Source: Thioalkalivibrio sp. ALMg11
GTDB taxonomy: Bacteria > Pseudomonadota > Gammaproteobacteria > Ectothiorhodospirales > Ectothiorhodospiraceae
Assembly (NCBI RefSeq): GCF_000377905.1
Contig: NZ_KB898873.1
Coordinates: forward strand, 422,233-486,232
Length of the DNA: 64,000 nt
Direction: 5' to 3'
Below are positions 9,972-18,523 of the stretch, one piece after another (within the stretch, counting starts at the first letter, position 1; each line of letters begins with the position of its first letter). The position numbers and the translations under genes were made by a program. Under the pieces are notes generated by a model, which was not told where the DNA came from, did not search any database, and saw nothing but the letters and a program-made list of their open reading frames with translations.

Positions 9972-11909
9972 CTACACCCCCCGCGCCTCCAGCCAGGCAC
10001 GGGCGGCGAGGCGCAGCCTTCGGGTCACGCCCCGCCGCCCGGAGACCTTCAACTCGCGAGCCAGTCGGGCCCAGTCGATGGGCGCCGCCAGGCTGGCCGC
10101 GAGCAGGTGGCCTTCCGGCTCGTCGGGCGGGGACGCCGCCATCTGCCGCAGCAGGGCCGGAAGCGCCCACTCCAAGGGCCGCGAGCGGTAGGCAAAGGCC
10201 CGGACCTCCTCCAGATCCGCCCCCGGATTGGCCGGCGGCAAGGGGCGATCCGGATCGCCATGCCTGGCCCCGAGGGTTTCGCCCACCATGGCCGCGGTCG
10301 TGGGCGGCAGGAACCGTCGATGCCAGGCCGGCCAGTCGCGCCGGAAGGCCTGCAGTGTCTGCCCCAGTCGGGGCTGTAGCGAGGGGGCGACCGCATTCAG
10401 CACCACTCCGCTGACCCGGCCACTGGCCGCATCCGGCTGGATGCCGACTCGCACCAAACCGTAGCCGGCCTTCTGCCACAGCCGCAGCAAGCTCGGCTGC
10501 AGGCCAAAGCTGGCCCCGGTCAGCGCCACGCCCACGGCACGCGCCCGGTCCGCAACCGCACGCAACAGGCGGCCGCCCAGCCCCCGTCCCTGCCAGTGCG
10601 GGTGCACCGCGATGCGCTGGATGCGCCAGTTCCCCTCCGCCGCCAGATCAAAGTCGCCCTGCGCCGCGAGGGTACAGGGCAGGAAATGGCCCTGCGGGCG
10701 ACGATCCCCCGCCCAAACGGCCTCGGCCAGCTCCGGGTCCAGTCCGGCCTCTTCCTGAATCAGGGCCACGCCGAACAGCGCGCCGTCGTTCACGCCCTCC
10801 AGCCGCAACAGGTGCACGCCGGGGTCGTCCAGCCAACGGGCCAGATCGGAGGGGCGGGTACGGTAGTGAGCATCCGCCAGCAGGCCCATCACCGCCTCCA
10901 GGGTTTGCGGCGTGTCCGCTAGGGCCGCAACCGTACTCCAGCGCAACCGCACGGCCTGGGCGACCGGGGCCCGACTCTCCGCCTCTAGTAGAAACAGCCG
11001 ATTCAGCCAGTCCTCGAGCGGATCGCCCGGGGCCCAGCGGACCGGTGTTTCCAGTGTCTGTGTCCGTAGCCAAAACCCCGCAGCCCCCAGGGCCGGCAAG
11101 GCGCGCAGCCGGAAGCCCTGCCCGCTCCCCTCGAAGCCACCGGTCGTGGTCGCCAGGACCAGACGGCGTGCCAGACCCGCCAACCGCAACAGCCGCTCCA
11201 CCGGCAGATTTGCGGCCTCATCGACGATCAGGGTATCGAGCGGTTCCGGGGCCTCCAGCAGGACGTCGGCAGCCCGGTAGCGCCGCTCCGGTTCGTCCGT
11301 CCACTGCCGGGCGCGTGCCAGCAACGCGTCCACGGCCCGCGGGCCCGGCGCGGTCAGCGTGATCGTGGATTCGCCCCGTTGTAGCGCCGCGCCCAGGAAC
11401 TCGCCCAGCAGGGTCGACTTGCCACGACCGCGCGGGGCAATCAGCGCCAGACATTCGCCCGAGACGAGCGCAGCCAGGTGCTCCAGCGCAGTGGTCTGAT
11501 CCGGCGTCCACTCGAACCGACGCTCCGTCCTCTGCGTGACCTCGGGCAATTGGTGCGCCGCCACCGTCTGCACCCACGGCTCGGCGAGCGCGCCCTGCCA
11601 GCGGCGGGCAAATACCTCGTCTCCGTCGACGCCGTCGAGGATCACCAGGGTGCCACCGCCGAGCAGCAGGCCCGCAACCGAGACCAGGGCATCCACCGCG
11701 AGTGGTTGTTCGGCCTCGAACACCAGGGCCTGCACCTCGTGCCCCAGCCAGTGTCCGGCCTGCGCAGGCGCCACATGCGGCACCCCGTCGGGTGCCGAGC
11801 GGCCCACCCACAGAACCGGTCCCTGCGATGACGCAGCCCGCAACCAGTTCGCAGTCGCCTGACAGGCTGCGGTATCGGCAGCCAGTCGGTAGAGCGAACG
11901 GGCCTGCAT
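9972..11909 (-). CDS. tmcA: tRNA(Met) cytidine acetyltransferase TmcA
   Basis: TmcA forms N4-acetylcytidine at the wobble base of elongator tRNA-Met, using ATP and acetyl-CoA. At 645 residues it is near the E. coli length (671). The order is the family one: N-terminal DUF1726-type domain, RecD-like helicase domain with Walker A APRGRGKST and Walker B DTLIVDEAANLP, then a GNAT domain with IQRIAVHPHWQGRGLGGRLL, and a C-terminal tRNA-binding tail. TmcA is largely a gammaproteobacterial protein, which supports the taxonomic guess. It is convergent with the chemoreceptor gene (16-base gap) and divergent from the chemotaxis operon. Confidence 0.94.
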   Translation of the reverse strand: MQARSLYRLAADTAACQATANWLRAASSQGPVLWVGRSAPDGVPHVAPAQAGHWLGHEVQALVFEAEQPLAVDALVSVAGLLLGGGTLVILDGVDGDEVFARRWQGALAEPWVQTVAAHQLPEVTQRTERRFEWTPDQTTALEHLAALVSGECLALIAPRGRGKSTLLGEFLGAALQRGESTITLTAPGPRAVDALLARARQWTDEPERRYRAADVLLEAPEPLDTLIVDEAANLPVERLLRLAGLARRLVLATTTGGFEGSGQGFRLRALPALGAAGFWLRTQTLETPVRWAPGDPLEDWLNRLFLLEAESRAPVAQAVRLRWSTVAALADTPQTLEAVMGLLADAHYRTRPSDLARWLDDPGVHLLRLEGVNDGALFGVALIQEEAGLDPELAEAVWAGDRRPQGHFLPCTLAAQGDFDLAAEGNWRIQRIAVHPHWQGRGLGGRLLRAVADRARAVGVALTGASFGLQPSLLRLWQKAGYGLVRVGIQPDAASGRVSGVVLNAVAPSLQPRLGQTLQAFRRDWPAWHRRFLPPTTAAMVGETLGARHGDPDRPLPPANPGADLEEVRAFAYRSRPLEWALPALLRQMAASPPDEPEGHLLAASLAAPIDWARLARELKVSGRRGVTRRLRLAARAWLEARGV

Positions 11910-12036
11910 GTCAGTGGCTCTCTGAGATCAAATGACACATGGAAAAAATGGGTTTCCGAGGGTAAAAATGGCAAGATCCTCGCACTGCCGAGGCGAAAGT
12001 CCAGCCCTTTATCGCGTAATCGAGGTGAAGCGCGTC

Positions 12037-12063
12037 TCAAGTTTTTGCGCTTCCAGCCGTACT
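12037..12063 (+). promoter_or_regulatory. Candidate sigma-28 (FliA) promoter for the chemotaxis operon
   Basis: TCAAGTTT, eleven bases, then GCCGTACT. The -35 half matches the FliA consensus at seven of eight positions; the -10 half keeps GCCG. It is about 75 bases upstream of the first gene of the chemotaxis operon. Confidence 0.5.
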
Positions 12064-12082
12064 AGAGTCTAGGAAAGGCTGG
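12053..12082. promoter_or_regulatory. Nested palindrome overlapping the putative -10 region
   Basis: CCAGCC and GGCTGG enclose a second, inner pair CTAGA and TCTAG. The structure covers the GCCGTACT element and the expected transcription start, so it could be an operator or a 5' hairpin. No known regulator was matched. Confidence 0.35.
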
Positions 12083-12088
12083 AATAGG

Positions 12089-12107
12089 CCTGTACAAAAC
12101 CTGTACA
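12089..12107. promoter_or_regulatory. Direct repeat CCTGTACA with 11-base period
   Basis: CCTGTACA occurs twice, 11 bases apart, so the copies face the same side of the helix. TGTACA is itself palindromic. The pair lies in the leader between the promoter candidate and the STAS gene and may bind a regulator. Confidence 0.35.
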
Positions 12108-12138
12108 GTGTGACCGTGTTCATAGAAGGGTACTGCAG

Positions 12139-12453
12139 ATGACCACCATTGCGTTGCCGGAACGCCTGCGCATCGACACCGCAGCCGAGTGCTGGCAGGA
12201 ACTGCGCGCGGCACTGGATGCCGGCGAAAACCTCCAGGTGGATGCCGCGGGCGTGACCGATGTGGATGCCGCCGGCGTGCAGGTCCTGCTGATGGCTCGC
12301 CACTCGGCCGCCCGCAATGCGCAAGGTTGTTCGCTGATCGGGACCAGCGCTGTGCTGGCCCAGGCCCTGCACGCCCTGGGCGTACCCGACGACGGATTCG
12401 CGTCGAGCGCCGAACAAAACGACGACAAGGATTCAGGAGACATCAATGGCTAA
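12139..12453 (+). CDS. STAS-domain protein, first gene of the chemotaxis operon
   Basis: A 104-residue single STAS domain like anti-sigma-factor antagonists (SpoIIAA type). The site normally phosphorylated, DSSG, reads D43-A-A-G46 here, so the usual Ser is missing. The short acidic tail after residue 88 (SSAEQNDDKDSGDING) is not part of the fold. The last eight bases overlap the start of cheY, which implies translational coupling. STAS proteins without the Ser occur at the head of chemosensory operons, where their role is poorly defined. It may act as a scaffold rather than a switch. Confidence 0.85.
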   Translation: MTTIALPERLRIDTAAECWQELRAALDAGENLQVDAAGVTDVDAAGVQVLLMARHSAARNAQGCSLIGTSAVLAQALHALGVPDDGFASSAEQNDDKDSGDING

Positions 12454-12808
12454 GGTTCTGGTGGTGGACGATTCCGCCTCGATGCGCCAGATGGTTGCAT
12501 TCACCCTCAAGCAGGCCGGGCACGAGGTCATTGAGGGCCGTGACGGCAAGGATGGCCTGAGCAAGGCCCAGGGTGCCAAGGCGGATCTGGTGATCACTGA
12601 CGTGAACATGCCGGCCATGGATGGCCTGCAGCTGACCCGCGAGCTGCGCAAGCTGGGCGACTACAAGTTCACGCCTATCCTGGTGCTGACCACCGAGGCC
12701 GGGCCGGAGAAGAAGCAGGAAGGCAAGGCCGCGGGTGCGACCGGCTGGCTGGTGAAGCCGTTTGACCCCGATCAGATGATGAACACCGTCAACCGGGTGC
12801 TGCGCTAA
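12446..12808 (+). CDS. cheY: CheY-type single-domain response regulator
   Basis: A 120-residue receiver domain with no output domain. The acidic pocket is in VVDDS (residues 7-10), the phosphoacceptor is D52 in VITDVNMP, the switch Thr is in LVLTTEAG, and the conserved Lys is in WLVKPFDP. The full length matches CheY (about 125). It carries phosphate from the CheA encoded immediately downstream. No CheZ phosphatase is encoded in this operon, so signal decay may rely on autodephosphorylation or a second CheY acting as a sink. Confidence 0.92.
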   Translation: MAKVLVVDDSASMRQMVAFTLKQAGHEVIEGRDGKDGLSKAQGAKADLVITDVNMPAMDGLQLTRELRKLGDYKFTPILVLTTEAGPEKKQEGKAAGATGWLVKPFDPDQMMNTVNRVLR

Positions 12809-12810
12809 TC

Positions 12811-14877
12811 ATGTCGATCGACATGGCCCAGTTCATCGATGCCTTTCTCGAGGAGAGCTTCGAGGGGCTGGAGCGCATGGAGACCGAACTCCTGGCGCTG
12901 GACGGCGGCGACCCGGAGACGCTGAACACGATCTTCCGCTGCGCCCACTCGATCAAGGGCGGAGCCGGGACCTTCGGGTTCGGCGCGATCTCCGGGTTCA
13001 CCCATGGTGTAGAGACCCTGCTGGACCGCATGCGGAACGGCGAGCAGGAGGCGGCCCCGGAAACCGTGAACCTCCTCCTGCGCGCAGTGGATACGCTGCG
13101 AGCGCAGTTGCATGCCGCCCGCGATGGCGGCGAGGCAGACGCCGCCGAAGTCGCCGAGGTCCGGACCCTGATCGAGGCCCACCTGGGGGATGCAGCGCCC
13201 GCCAGCGAGGCCGGGACCCCGCCCGCAGTCGATGGCGACGACGGTATCGACACCTCCAGCGGCGCGCACGACGGTGGCCCGCGCGGCTGGCGGATCCACT
13301 TCCAGCCCTACGCGGACCTGATGCGCACCGGCAACGACCCCCTGCGGATGTTCGAGGTGCTGGAGGAACTCGGCACGCTCAGCGTGCACTGCGAGACCGA
13401 TCGCCTGCCGGACAACGCGGATGCCTTCGATCCGGAGGACTGCCACCTCGCCTGGACCCTGGAGCTGGAAGGCGATGCCACCCGCGATCAGGTCCAGGAG
13501 GTCTTCGAATGGGTCGAGGACGAGTGCGATCTCCTGATCGAACCCCTCGACGCGGACAGCGAGCCGACCACTGAAGCGCCCCCACTGACACCGGAACCGG
13601 CAGAAATGGGCGCGACCACCCCCCGTCCGCCGGAGGCCTCCGCTGCACGCGGCGGCAGCGGTAACCGTGGGGCGGAATCCAGCTCCATGCGGGTGAACGC
13701 CGGCAAGATCGACGCCCTGATCGACATGGTGGGCGAACTGGTGATCACCCAGTCGATGTTGACCGACATCAGCGAACAGCTCGAGGAAGACCCGTCGAAG
13801 ATGGAAGCGCAGATCGAGCGCCTGCGCACCGGTCTGGGCGAGTTGGAACGCAATACCCGCGAGCTGCAGGAAAGCGTGATGAGCATCCGCATGGTGCCGA
13901 TCGCGCAGGTATTCAACCGCTTCCCGCGCCTGGTGCACGACATCTCCGGTCAGCTGGGCAAGCAAATCGAGCTGACCCTGAAGGGCGAATACACCGAGGT
14001 CGACAAGACCGTGATGGAGCACCTGGGCGACCCGCTGGTGCACTTGGTGCGCAACGCCGTGGACCACGGCATTGAAATGCCCGAAGAACGCGCGGCGGCC
14101 GGCAAGCCGGAGACCGGCCAGGTCACACTGGAGGCCTTCCACCGCGGCGGTAACGTGGTCATCGAGATCCGCGACGACGGCAAGGGCATGGATGCCGACC
14201 GCATCCTGGCCAAGGCCCGCGACGCCGGGCTTGTCGGACCTAACCAGCATCTGGACCGCCACGAGATCCTGCAGCTGGTCTTCGAGCCGGGCCTGTCCAC
14301 GGCGGACCAGGTCAGCGATCTGTCCGGTCGCGGGGTCGGCATGGATGTGGTCAAGAAGAACATCCGCGGCCTGGGCGGCAACGTGGAGCTGGAGTCGGAG
14401 CCCGGCAAGGGCTCGCGCCTGACCATCCGCCTCCCACTGACGCTGTCGATCATGGATGGCCAGCTACTGAAGATCGGCGATGAGACCTTCGTAATCCCGC
14501 TGATCGCGATCGTCGAGTCGCTGCAGACACTGCCAGAGAGCGTGAAACAGGCCTTCGGCAAGCTGCCGCTATACCGCCTGCGGGACGAATACATCCCGAT
14601 CGTCGACCTCGCGGCCCTGTTCGGCCGCACCGAACCCAGCCCGCTGCCGGAACGCGCCCTGCTGGTGGTGGCCGAGGCCGACGACCAGCGTGTGGCGCTG
14701 CGGGTCGATGACCTGCTCGGTCAGCAACAGGTCGTCATCAAGACGCTGGAAACCAATTTCCGCAAGGTCCCCGGCACCGCCGGCGCCACCATCCTCGGGG
14801 ACGGCCAGGTGGCCCTGATCCTGGATATCGCCGGGATCGCGCGCATGGCTAGCGGGCGCGATACCCGCGCAGCCTGA
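12811..14877 (+). CDS. cheA: Chemotaxis histidine kinase CheA
   Basis: A 688-residue CheA. P1 HPt domain: phosphorylated H46 in RCAHSIKGGAG. A P2-like regulator-binding segment is at about 160-245 (GWRIHFQPYADLM). P3 dimerisation follows at about 290-350, beginning SSMRVNAGKIDALIDMVGEL. P4 ATPase: N box HLVRNAVDHGIE, G1 box DDGKGMD, G2 box GRGVGMDVV. P5 CheW-like domain is at about 540-680 (SIMDGQLLKIGDETFVIPL). All kinase residues are present. An acidic, Pro-rich linker at about 245-285 joins P2 to P3. The gene lies two bases after cheY and belongs to the same operon. Confidence 0.96.
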   Translation: MSIDMAQFIDAFLEESFEGLERMETELLALDGGDPETLNTIFRCAHSIKGGAGTFGFGAISGFTHGVETLLDRMRNGEQEAAPETVNLLLRAVDTLRAQLHAARDGGEADAAEVAEVRTLIEAHLGDAAPASEAGTPPAVDGDDGIDTSSGAHDGGPRGWRIHFQPYADLMRTGNDPLRMFEVLEELGTLSVHCETDRLPDNADAFDPEDCHLAWTLELEGDATRDQVQEVFEWVEDECDLLIEPLDADSEPTTEAPPLTPEPAEMGATTPRPPEASAARGGSGNRGAESSSMRVNAGKIDALIDMVGELVITQSMLTDISEQLEEDPSKMEAQIERLRTGLGELERNTRELQESVMSIRMVPIAQVFNRFPRLVHDISGQLGKQIELTLKGEYTEVDKTVMEHLGDPLVHLVRNAVDHGIEMPEERAAAGKPETGQVTLEAFHRGGNVVIEIRDDGKGMDADRILAKARDAGLVGPNQHLDRHEILQLVFEPGLSTADQVSDLSGRGVGMDVVKKNIRGLGGNVELESEPGKGSRLTIRLPLTLSIMDGQLLKIGDETFVIPLIAIVESLQTLPESVKQAFGKLPLYRLRDEYIPIVDLAALFGRTEPSPLPERALLVVAEADDQRVALRVDDLLGQQQVVIKTLETNFRKVPGTAGATILGDGQVALILDIAGIARMASGRDTRAA

Positions 14878-14897
14878 TCATCAAGGAGCCGAACGCA

Positions 14898-15419
14898 ATG
14901 GCGAACGACGCAACCCAATCGATCCACGACCCGGCAACCGCCGGCGAGGACCAGTACCTCACCTTCATCCTCGCGGAGGAAGAATACGGCGTGGACATCC
15001 TGCGGGTGCAGGAGATCAAGGGCTGGGAACGCCCCACCCCCCTGCCCAACACCCCGGACTACATCCGCGGCGTGATCAACGTGCGCGGCATGATCGTGCC
15101 GATCATCGACATGCGCATGCGCTTCGGCATGGAGCCGATGGACTACGGCCCGACCACGGTGGTGATCATGCTGCGCGTGGTGGGTGAGGAACGCGAACGC
15201 GTAATGGGCGTGGTCGTGGATGCGGTCTCCGAGGTCTACAGCATTGGTGCGGACAACCTGCAACCGGCACCCGACTTCGGGACCCGCATCGGGGTCAACT
15301 TCGTGCGCGGCCTGGCAACCGTCGAGGAGCAGATGATCCTGGTGCTGGACATCGACACCCTGCTGGGCCCGGGGCTGATTGCCAGCACGGATGCCATCGA
15401 GGCCGAGGCGACGGCGTAA
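14898..15419 (+). CDS. cheW: Chemotaxis coupling protein CheW
   Basis: A 173-residue CheW fold coupling receptors to CheA. Typical segments: QYLTFILAEEEYGVDILRVQEIKGWERPTPLPNTPDYIRGVINVRG, then IVPIIDMRMRFG, GVVVDAVSEVYSI and MILVLDIDTLL near the C-terminus. A CAAGGAG ribosome-binding site precedes the ATG. The N-terminus of about 20 residues is polar and variable. It sits between cheA and parA, the position of cheW2 in Pseudomonas che2-type clusters. Confidence 0.94.
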   Translation: MANDATQSIHDPATAGEDQYLTFILAEEEYGVDILRVQEIKGWERPTPLPNTPDYIRGVINVRGMIVPIIDMRMRFGMEPMDYGPTTVVIMLRVVGEERERVMGVVVDAVSEVYSIGADNLQPAPDFGTRIGVNFVRGLATVEEQMILVLDIDTLLGPGLIASTDAIEAEATA

Positions 15420-15440
15420 GCCTGACCTCGCACACGAACC

Positions 15441-16220
15441 ATGCGAACCATCGCGGTGATCAACCAGAAAGGCGGGGTCGGAAAGACGACCGTAACCCTG
15501 AACCTGTCGCATGCCCTGGCCCTGCAGGGGCACCGGGTGCTCGCGATCGACGCCGATCCGCAGGGTCATCTCAGCATGGCCTTCGGGCTGGAAGACCCCG
15601 CCGGCCTGGACCGCGTACTGCAGGACGAAGCCCTGCTGCAGGATACCTTCAGCGAGGCCGGCAACGGGCTGCAGATCGTCGCTGCCGGGGATCAGCTGCA
15701 GGAGGTCGAGAACCTGAACCAGGGCGGCGCCGAACGCGGCTGGCGCCTGAAGAAGGCCCTGGACGCGCTGGAGCAGGCATTCGATTTCGTTCTAATCGAC
15801 TGCCCGCCCTCCGCCGGCCTGTTGGGCATGAACGCGATCATCGCGGCCGACGAGATGCTGATCCCGGTGGCCGGTGACTTTCTGGCCCTGAATGGACTTT
15901 CGCGGCTGATGCGCATCCTCCAGGGCGTCGAGGCGCGCCTGGGCTCGAGCCGCAAGAAGTGGATCGTGCTGTCGCGTTTTGTCGAGCAACGCCGACACGC
16001 CCGCGAAGTACGCCAGCGCATCCGCGAGCACTTCGCCGATGCGCTGCTGCCGACCACCATCCGCGAGACGGTGGTACTGGCCGAAAGCCCGAGCTTCGGG
16101 CAGACGATATTCGAGTACCAGCCGCGTCACCGCGCGGCCGAGGACTTTCAGCAGCTGGCCGCCGACCTGGTCGCGGCCGGGGCACAAACCACCACCCGCC
16201 CGACGGCGGCACACGCCTGA
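15441..16220 (+). CDS. ParA/MinD-family ATPase of the chemotaxis operon
   Basis: A 259-residue ParA-type ATPase. The deviant Walker A motif is INQKGGVGKTT at residues 7-17, the A' motif is IDADPQGH at about 37-44, and Walker B is FVLIDCPPSAG. Basic residues in the C-terminal half (KKWIVLSRFVEQRRHAREVRQRI) could bind DNA. Inside chemotaxis operons, proteins of this family (PpfA in Rhodobacter sphaeroides, ParC in Vibrio) position chemoreceptor arrays and distribute them at division. Its place directly before a soluble receptor gene repeats the PpfA-TlpT arrangement. A role in chromosome partitioning is unlikely, since no parB follows. Confidence 0.88.
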   Translation: MRTIAVINQKGGVGKTTVTLNLSHALALQGHRVLAIDADPQGHLSMAFGLEDPAGLDRVLQDEALLQDTFSEAGNGLQIVAAGDQLQEVENLNQGGAERGWRLKKALDALEQAFDFVLIDCPPSAGLLGMNAIIAADEMLIPVAGDFLALNGLSRLMRILQGVEARLGSSRKKWIVLSRFVEQRRHAREVRQRIREHFADALLPTTIRETVVLAESPSFGQTIFEYQPRHRAAEDFQQLAADLVAAGAQTTTRPTAAHA

Positions 16221-16244
16221 GCCTCGAGCCAGGGAGAACGGGCC

Positions 16245-18488
16245 ATGACGACACGCAAACGCAACAAGCTGGGCAACGACCCGCTGGGCTGGCTGGACGA
16301 ATCCAGCGAGACCGGCGAGCCGAGCGGGGGTGAGGCCACGCACTCGAGTGCGCCGCCCGATGCCGCCGCATCCGGACCCGAATCCCAGCCTGGCCCACAA
16401 ACCGCCACGACACCGAAAGCGAACAAACCCGTGCGACGCCGTACCGCGGCATCGCGCCAGACGAACAAGCAAAGCGAGGACACCCCCATGGCCGCCAATC
16501 CGCAAACCCACACCGGCAGTGACCAGAACAGCCTCTTCATGCGCGCCGCCGTGCAAGGTGCCCGGACCGCGCTGATGATGTGCGACAGCGAAATGAACAT
16601 CATCTACGCCAATCCGGCCGTGGTCGAACTTCTGCGCAACCGGCGCGACACCCTGCGCCGGGAGTTCCCGGGCTTTGATCCGGACAACCTGGTGGGTCAG
16701 TCGATCGACCAGTTCCACAAGGACCCGACGCACCAGCGCGCAATCCTTCAGAACCCCAAAAACCTGCCCTTCGAGGCCCGGATCCAGGTCGCCGACCTCA
16801 AATTCCGCTTGAACGCGACGGCGGTACTGGATGATGCCGGCGACTACCTGGGCAACATGGTCGAGTGGCAGGACATCACCGAACAGGAACGCGTGGAGCA
16901 AGAACGCACGCGAATGCGCGCCGCGGTCGAGGGTTCGCAAACCGCGCTGATGATGTGCGATCCGGACATGAATATCGTCTATGCCAACCCTTCCGTGGTG
17001 AGCCTGCTTCGCAGCCGTAGCGATGTCTTGCGCCGGGAGTTCCCGAACTTCGATCCGGACAACCTGGTGGGGCAGTCGATCGACCAGTTCCACAAGGACC
17101 CGACGCACCAGCGTGCGATCCTCCAGAACCCCGCGCGTCTGCCCTTCGAGGCAAACATTCAGGTCGCGGACCTGTATTTCAACCTAAACGCGACCGCCAT
17201 TATCGATGCCGACGGGAACTACGCCGGTAACATGGTCGAATGGCGTGACACCACCGAGATGCGTCGGGCCGAGGATGCCATTGACGCCCTGATCAAGGAC
17301 GCGGCTGCCGGCAACCTCGGCGAACGCCTGCTGCCGGAGGACTACCAGGGCTTTGCGCGCAATATTGCCGAGGGTGTCAACGAACTGTTGGACGCGGTGG
17401 TCCCGCCGCTGCGCGAGGGCTCCCGGGTCATGCAAGCGATGTCCGAGGGCGATCTGGCCGTGCGTATGGAAGGCGACTTCCAGGGAGAGTTCGGGAAATT
17501 CCGCGACGCCATCCACACCTCGCTCGAGAACCTCGACAACCTGGTTGGGCAGATCCTCGAGGGCGCCGGCAACGTGCGCTCGGCCTCGGCCGAGATCGCC
17601 CAGGGCAACACCGACCTGTCCCAGCGCACGGAAGAGCAGGCCTCCTCGTTGGAGGAGACGGCCTCGTCGATGGAGGAGATGACCTCCACGGTCAAATCCA
17701 ACGCCGACAATGCCCGCCAGGCCAACCAGCTCGCCAGTGCCGCGCGCGACAAGGCGCAGGAAGGCGGCCAGATCGTCGAGAAGACGGTCTCGGCGATGGG
17801 CGAGATCAACCAGTCGTCAAAGAAGATCGCCGACATCATCGGCGTGATCGACGAGATCGCGTTCCAGACCAACCTGCTGGCGCTCAACGCGGCAGTGGAA
17901 GCCGCCCGCGCTGGCGAGCAGGGGCGTGGCTTTGCCGTGGTCGCCACCGAGGTGCGCAACCTGGCACAGCGCAGTGCCCAGGCCGCGAAGGAGATCAAGA
18001 CCCTGATCAACGACTCGGTAGAGCGCATTGGCGAGGGCAGCAAGCTGGTCGACAACTCCGGCAAGGCGCTGGAGGAGATCGTCGACTCGGTGAAGAAGGT
18101 CTCCGACATCATTGCCGAGATCGCCGCCGCCAGCGAGGAGCAATCCACCGGCCTCGACGAGATCAACAAGGCTGTGACCCAGCTCGACGAGGTTACCCAG
18201 CAGAACGCCGCGCTGGTCGAAGAAGCCGCAGCCGCCAGCGAGTCGCTGGACGACCAGTCACGCGAGCTGCTGGACCTGATGGGCTTCTTCAAGGGCGTTG
18301 AGGCACCGATGGCCCGCCAGGCCATGCCGCAGTCGACTGCACGACCAGCCACCGGCAGGGCGGCTAGTGGCACGCCCGGACTGAAGCGCCCGGCCTCCGC
18401 CGGCGGCAACCACGAAGGCGGATCGGCCAAACGGCCGACCCCGGCTCCCTCGCGCCAGGCGGCGACCGAAGAATGGGAAGAATTCTAA
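16245..18488 (+). CDS. Cytoplasmic chemoreceptor, PAS-PAS-HAMP-MCP, with ParA-partner-like N-terminus
   Basis: A 747-residue receptor with no membrane segment. Residues 1-19 are basic and carry [17 protein letters not shown] low-complexity Ser/Pro/Lys linker runs to about 95. Two PAS domains (about 100-220 and 225-345) are near copies of each other, each with [23 protein letters not shown]-like helices follow (about 345-430), then the signalling domain with [32 protein letters not shown], a Pro/Ala-rich linker, and the C-terminal pentapeptide EWEEF. The layout matches the soluble Aer2/McpB receptors of che2 clusters. The PAS ligand (heme, flavin or other) cannot be told from sequence. Confidence 0.93.
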   Translation: MTTRKRNKLGNDPLGWLDESSETGEPSGGEATHSSAPPDAAASGPESQPGPQTATTPKANKPVRRRTAASRQTNKQSEDTPMAANPQTHTGSDQNSLFMRAAVQGARTALMMCDSEMNIIYANPAVVELLRNRRDTLRREFPGFDPDNLVGQSIDQFHKDPTHQRAILQNPKNLPFEARIQVADLKFRLNATAVLDDAGDYLGNMVEWQDITEQERVEQERTRMRAAVEGSQTALMMCDPDMNIVYANPSVVSLLRSRSDVLRREFPNFDPDNLVGQSIDQFHKDPTHQRAILQNPARLPFEANIQVADLYFNLNATAIIDADGNYAGNMVEWRDTTEMRRAEDAIDALIKDAAAGNLGERLLPEDYQGFARNIAEGVNELLDAVVPPLREGSRVMQAMSEGDLAVRMEGDFQGEFGKFRDAIHTSLENLDNLVGQILEGAGNVRSASAEIAQGNTDLSQRTEEQASSLEETASSMEEMTSTVKSNADNARQANQLASAARDKAQEGGQIVEKTVSAMGEINQSSKKIADIIGVIDEIAFQTNLLALNAAVEAARAGEQGRGFAVVATEVRNLAQRSAQAAKEIKTLINDSVERIGEGSKLVDNSGKALEEIVDSVKKVSDIIAEIAAASEEQSTGLDEINKAVTQLDEVTQQNAALVEEAAAASESLDDQSRELLDLMGFFKGVEAPMARQAMPQSTARPATGRAASGTPGLKRPASAGGNHEGGSAKRPTPAPSRQAATEEWEEF

Positions 18489-18523
18489 GGCCCCGCAATC
18501 AATCCATCTCAGGGAGACACTGA

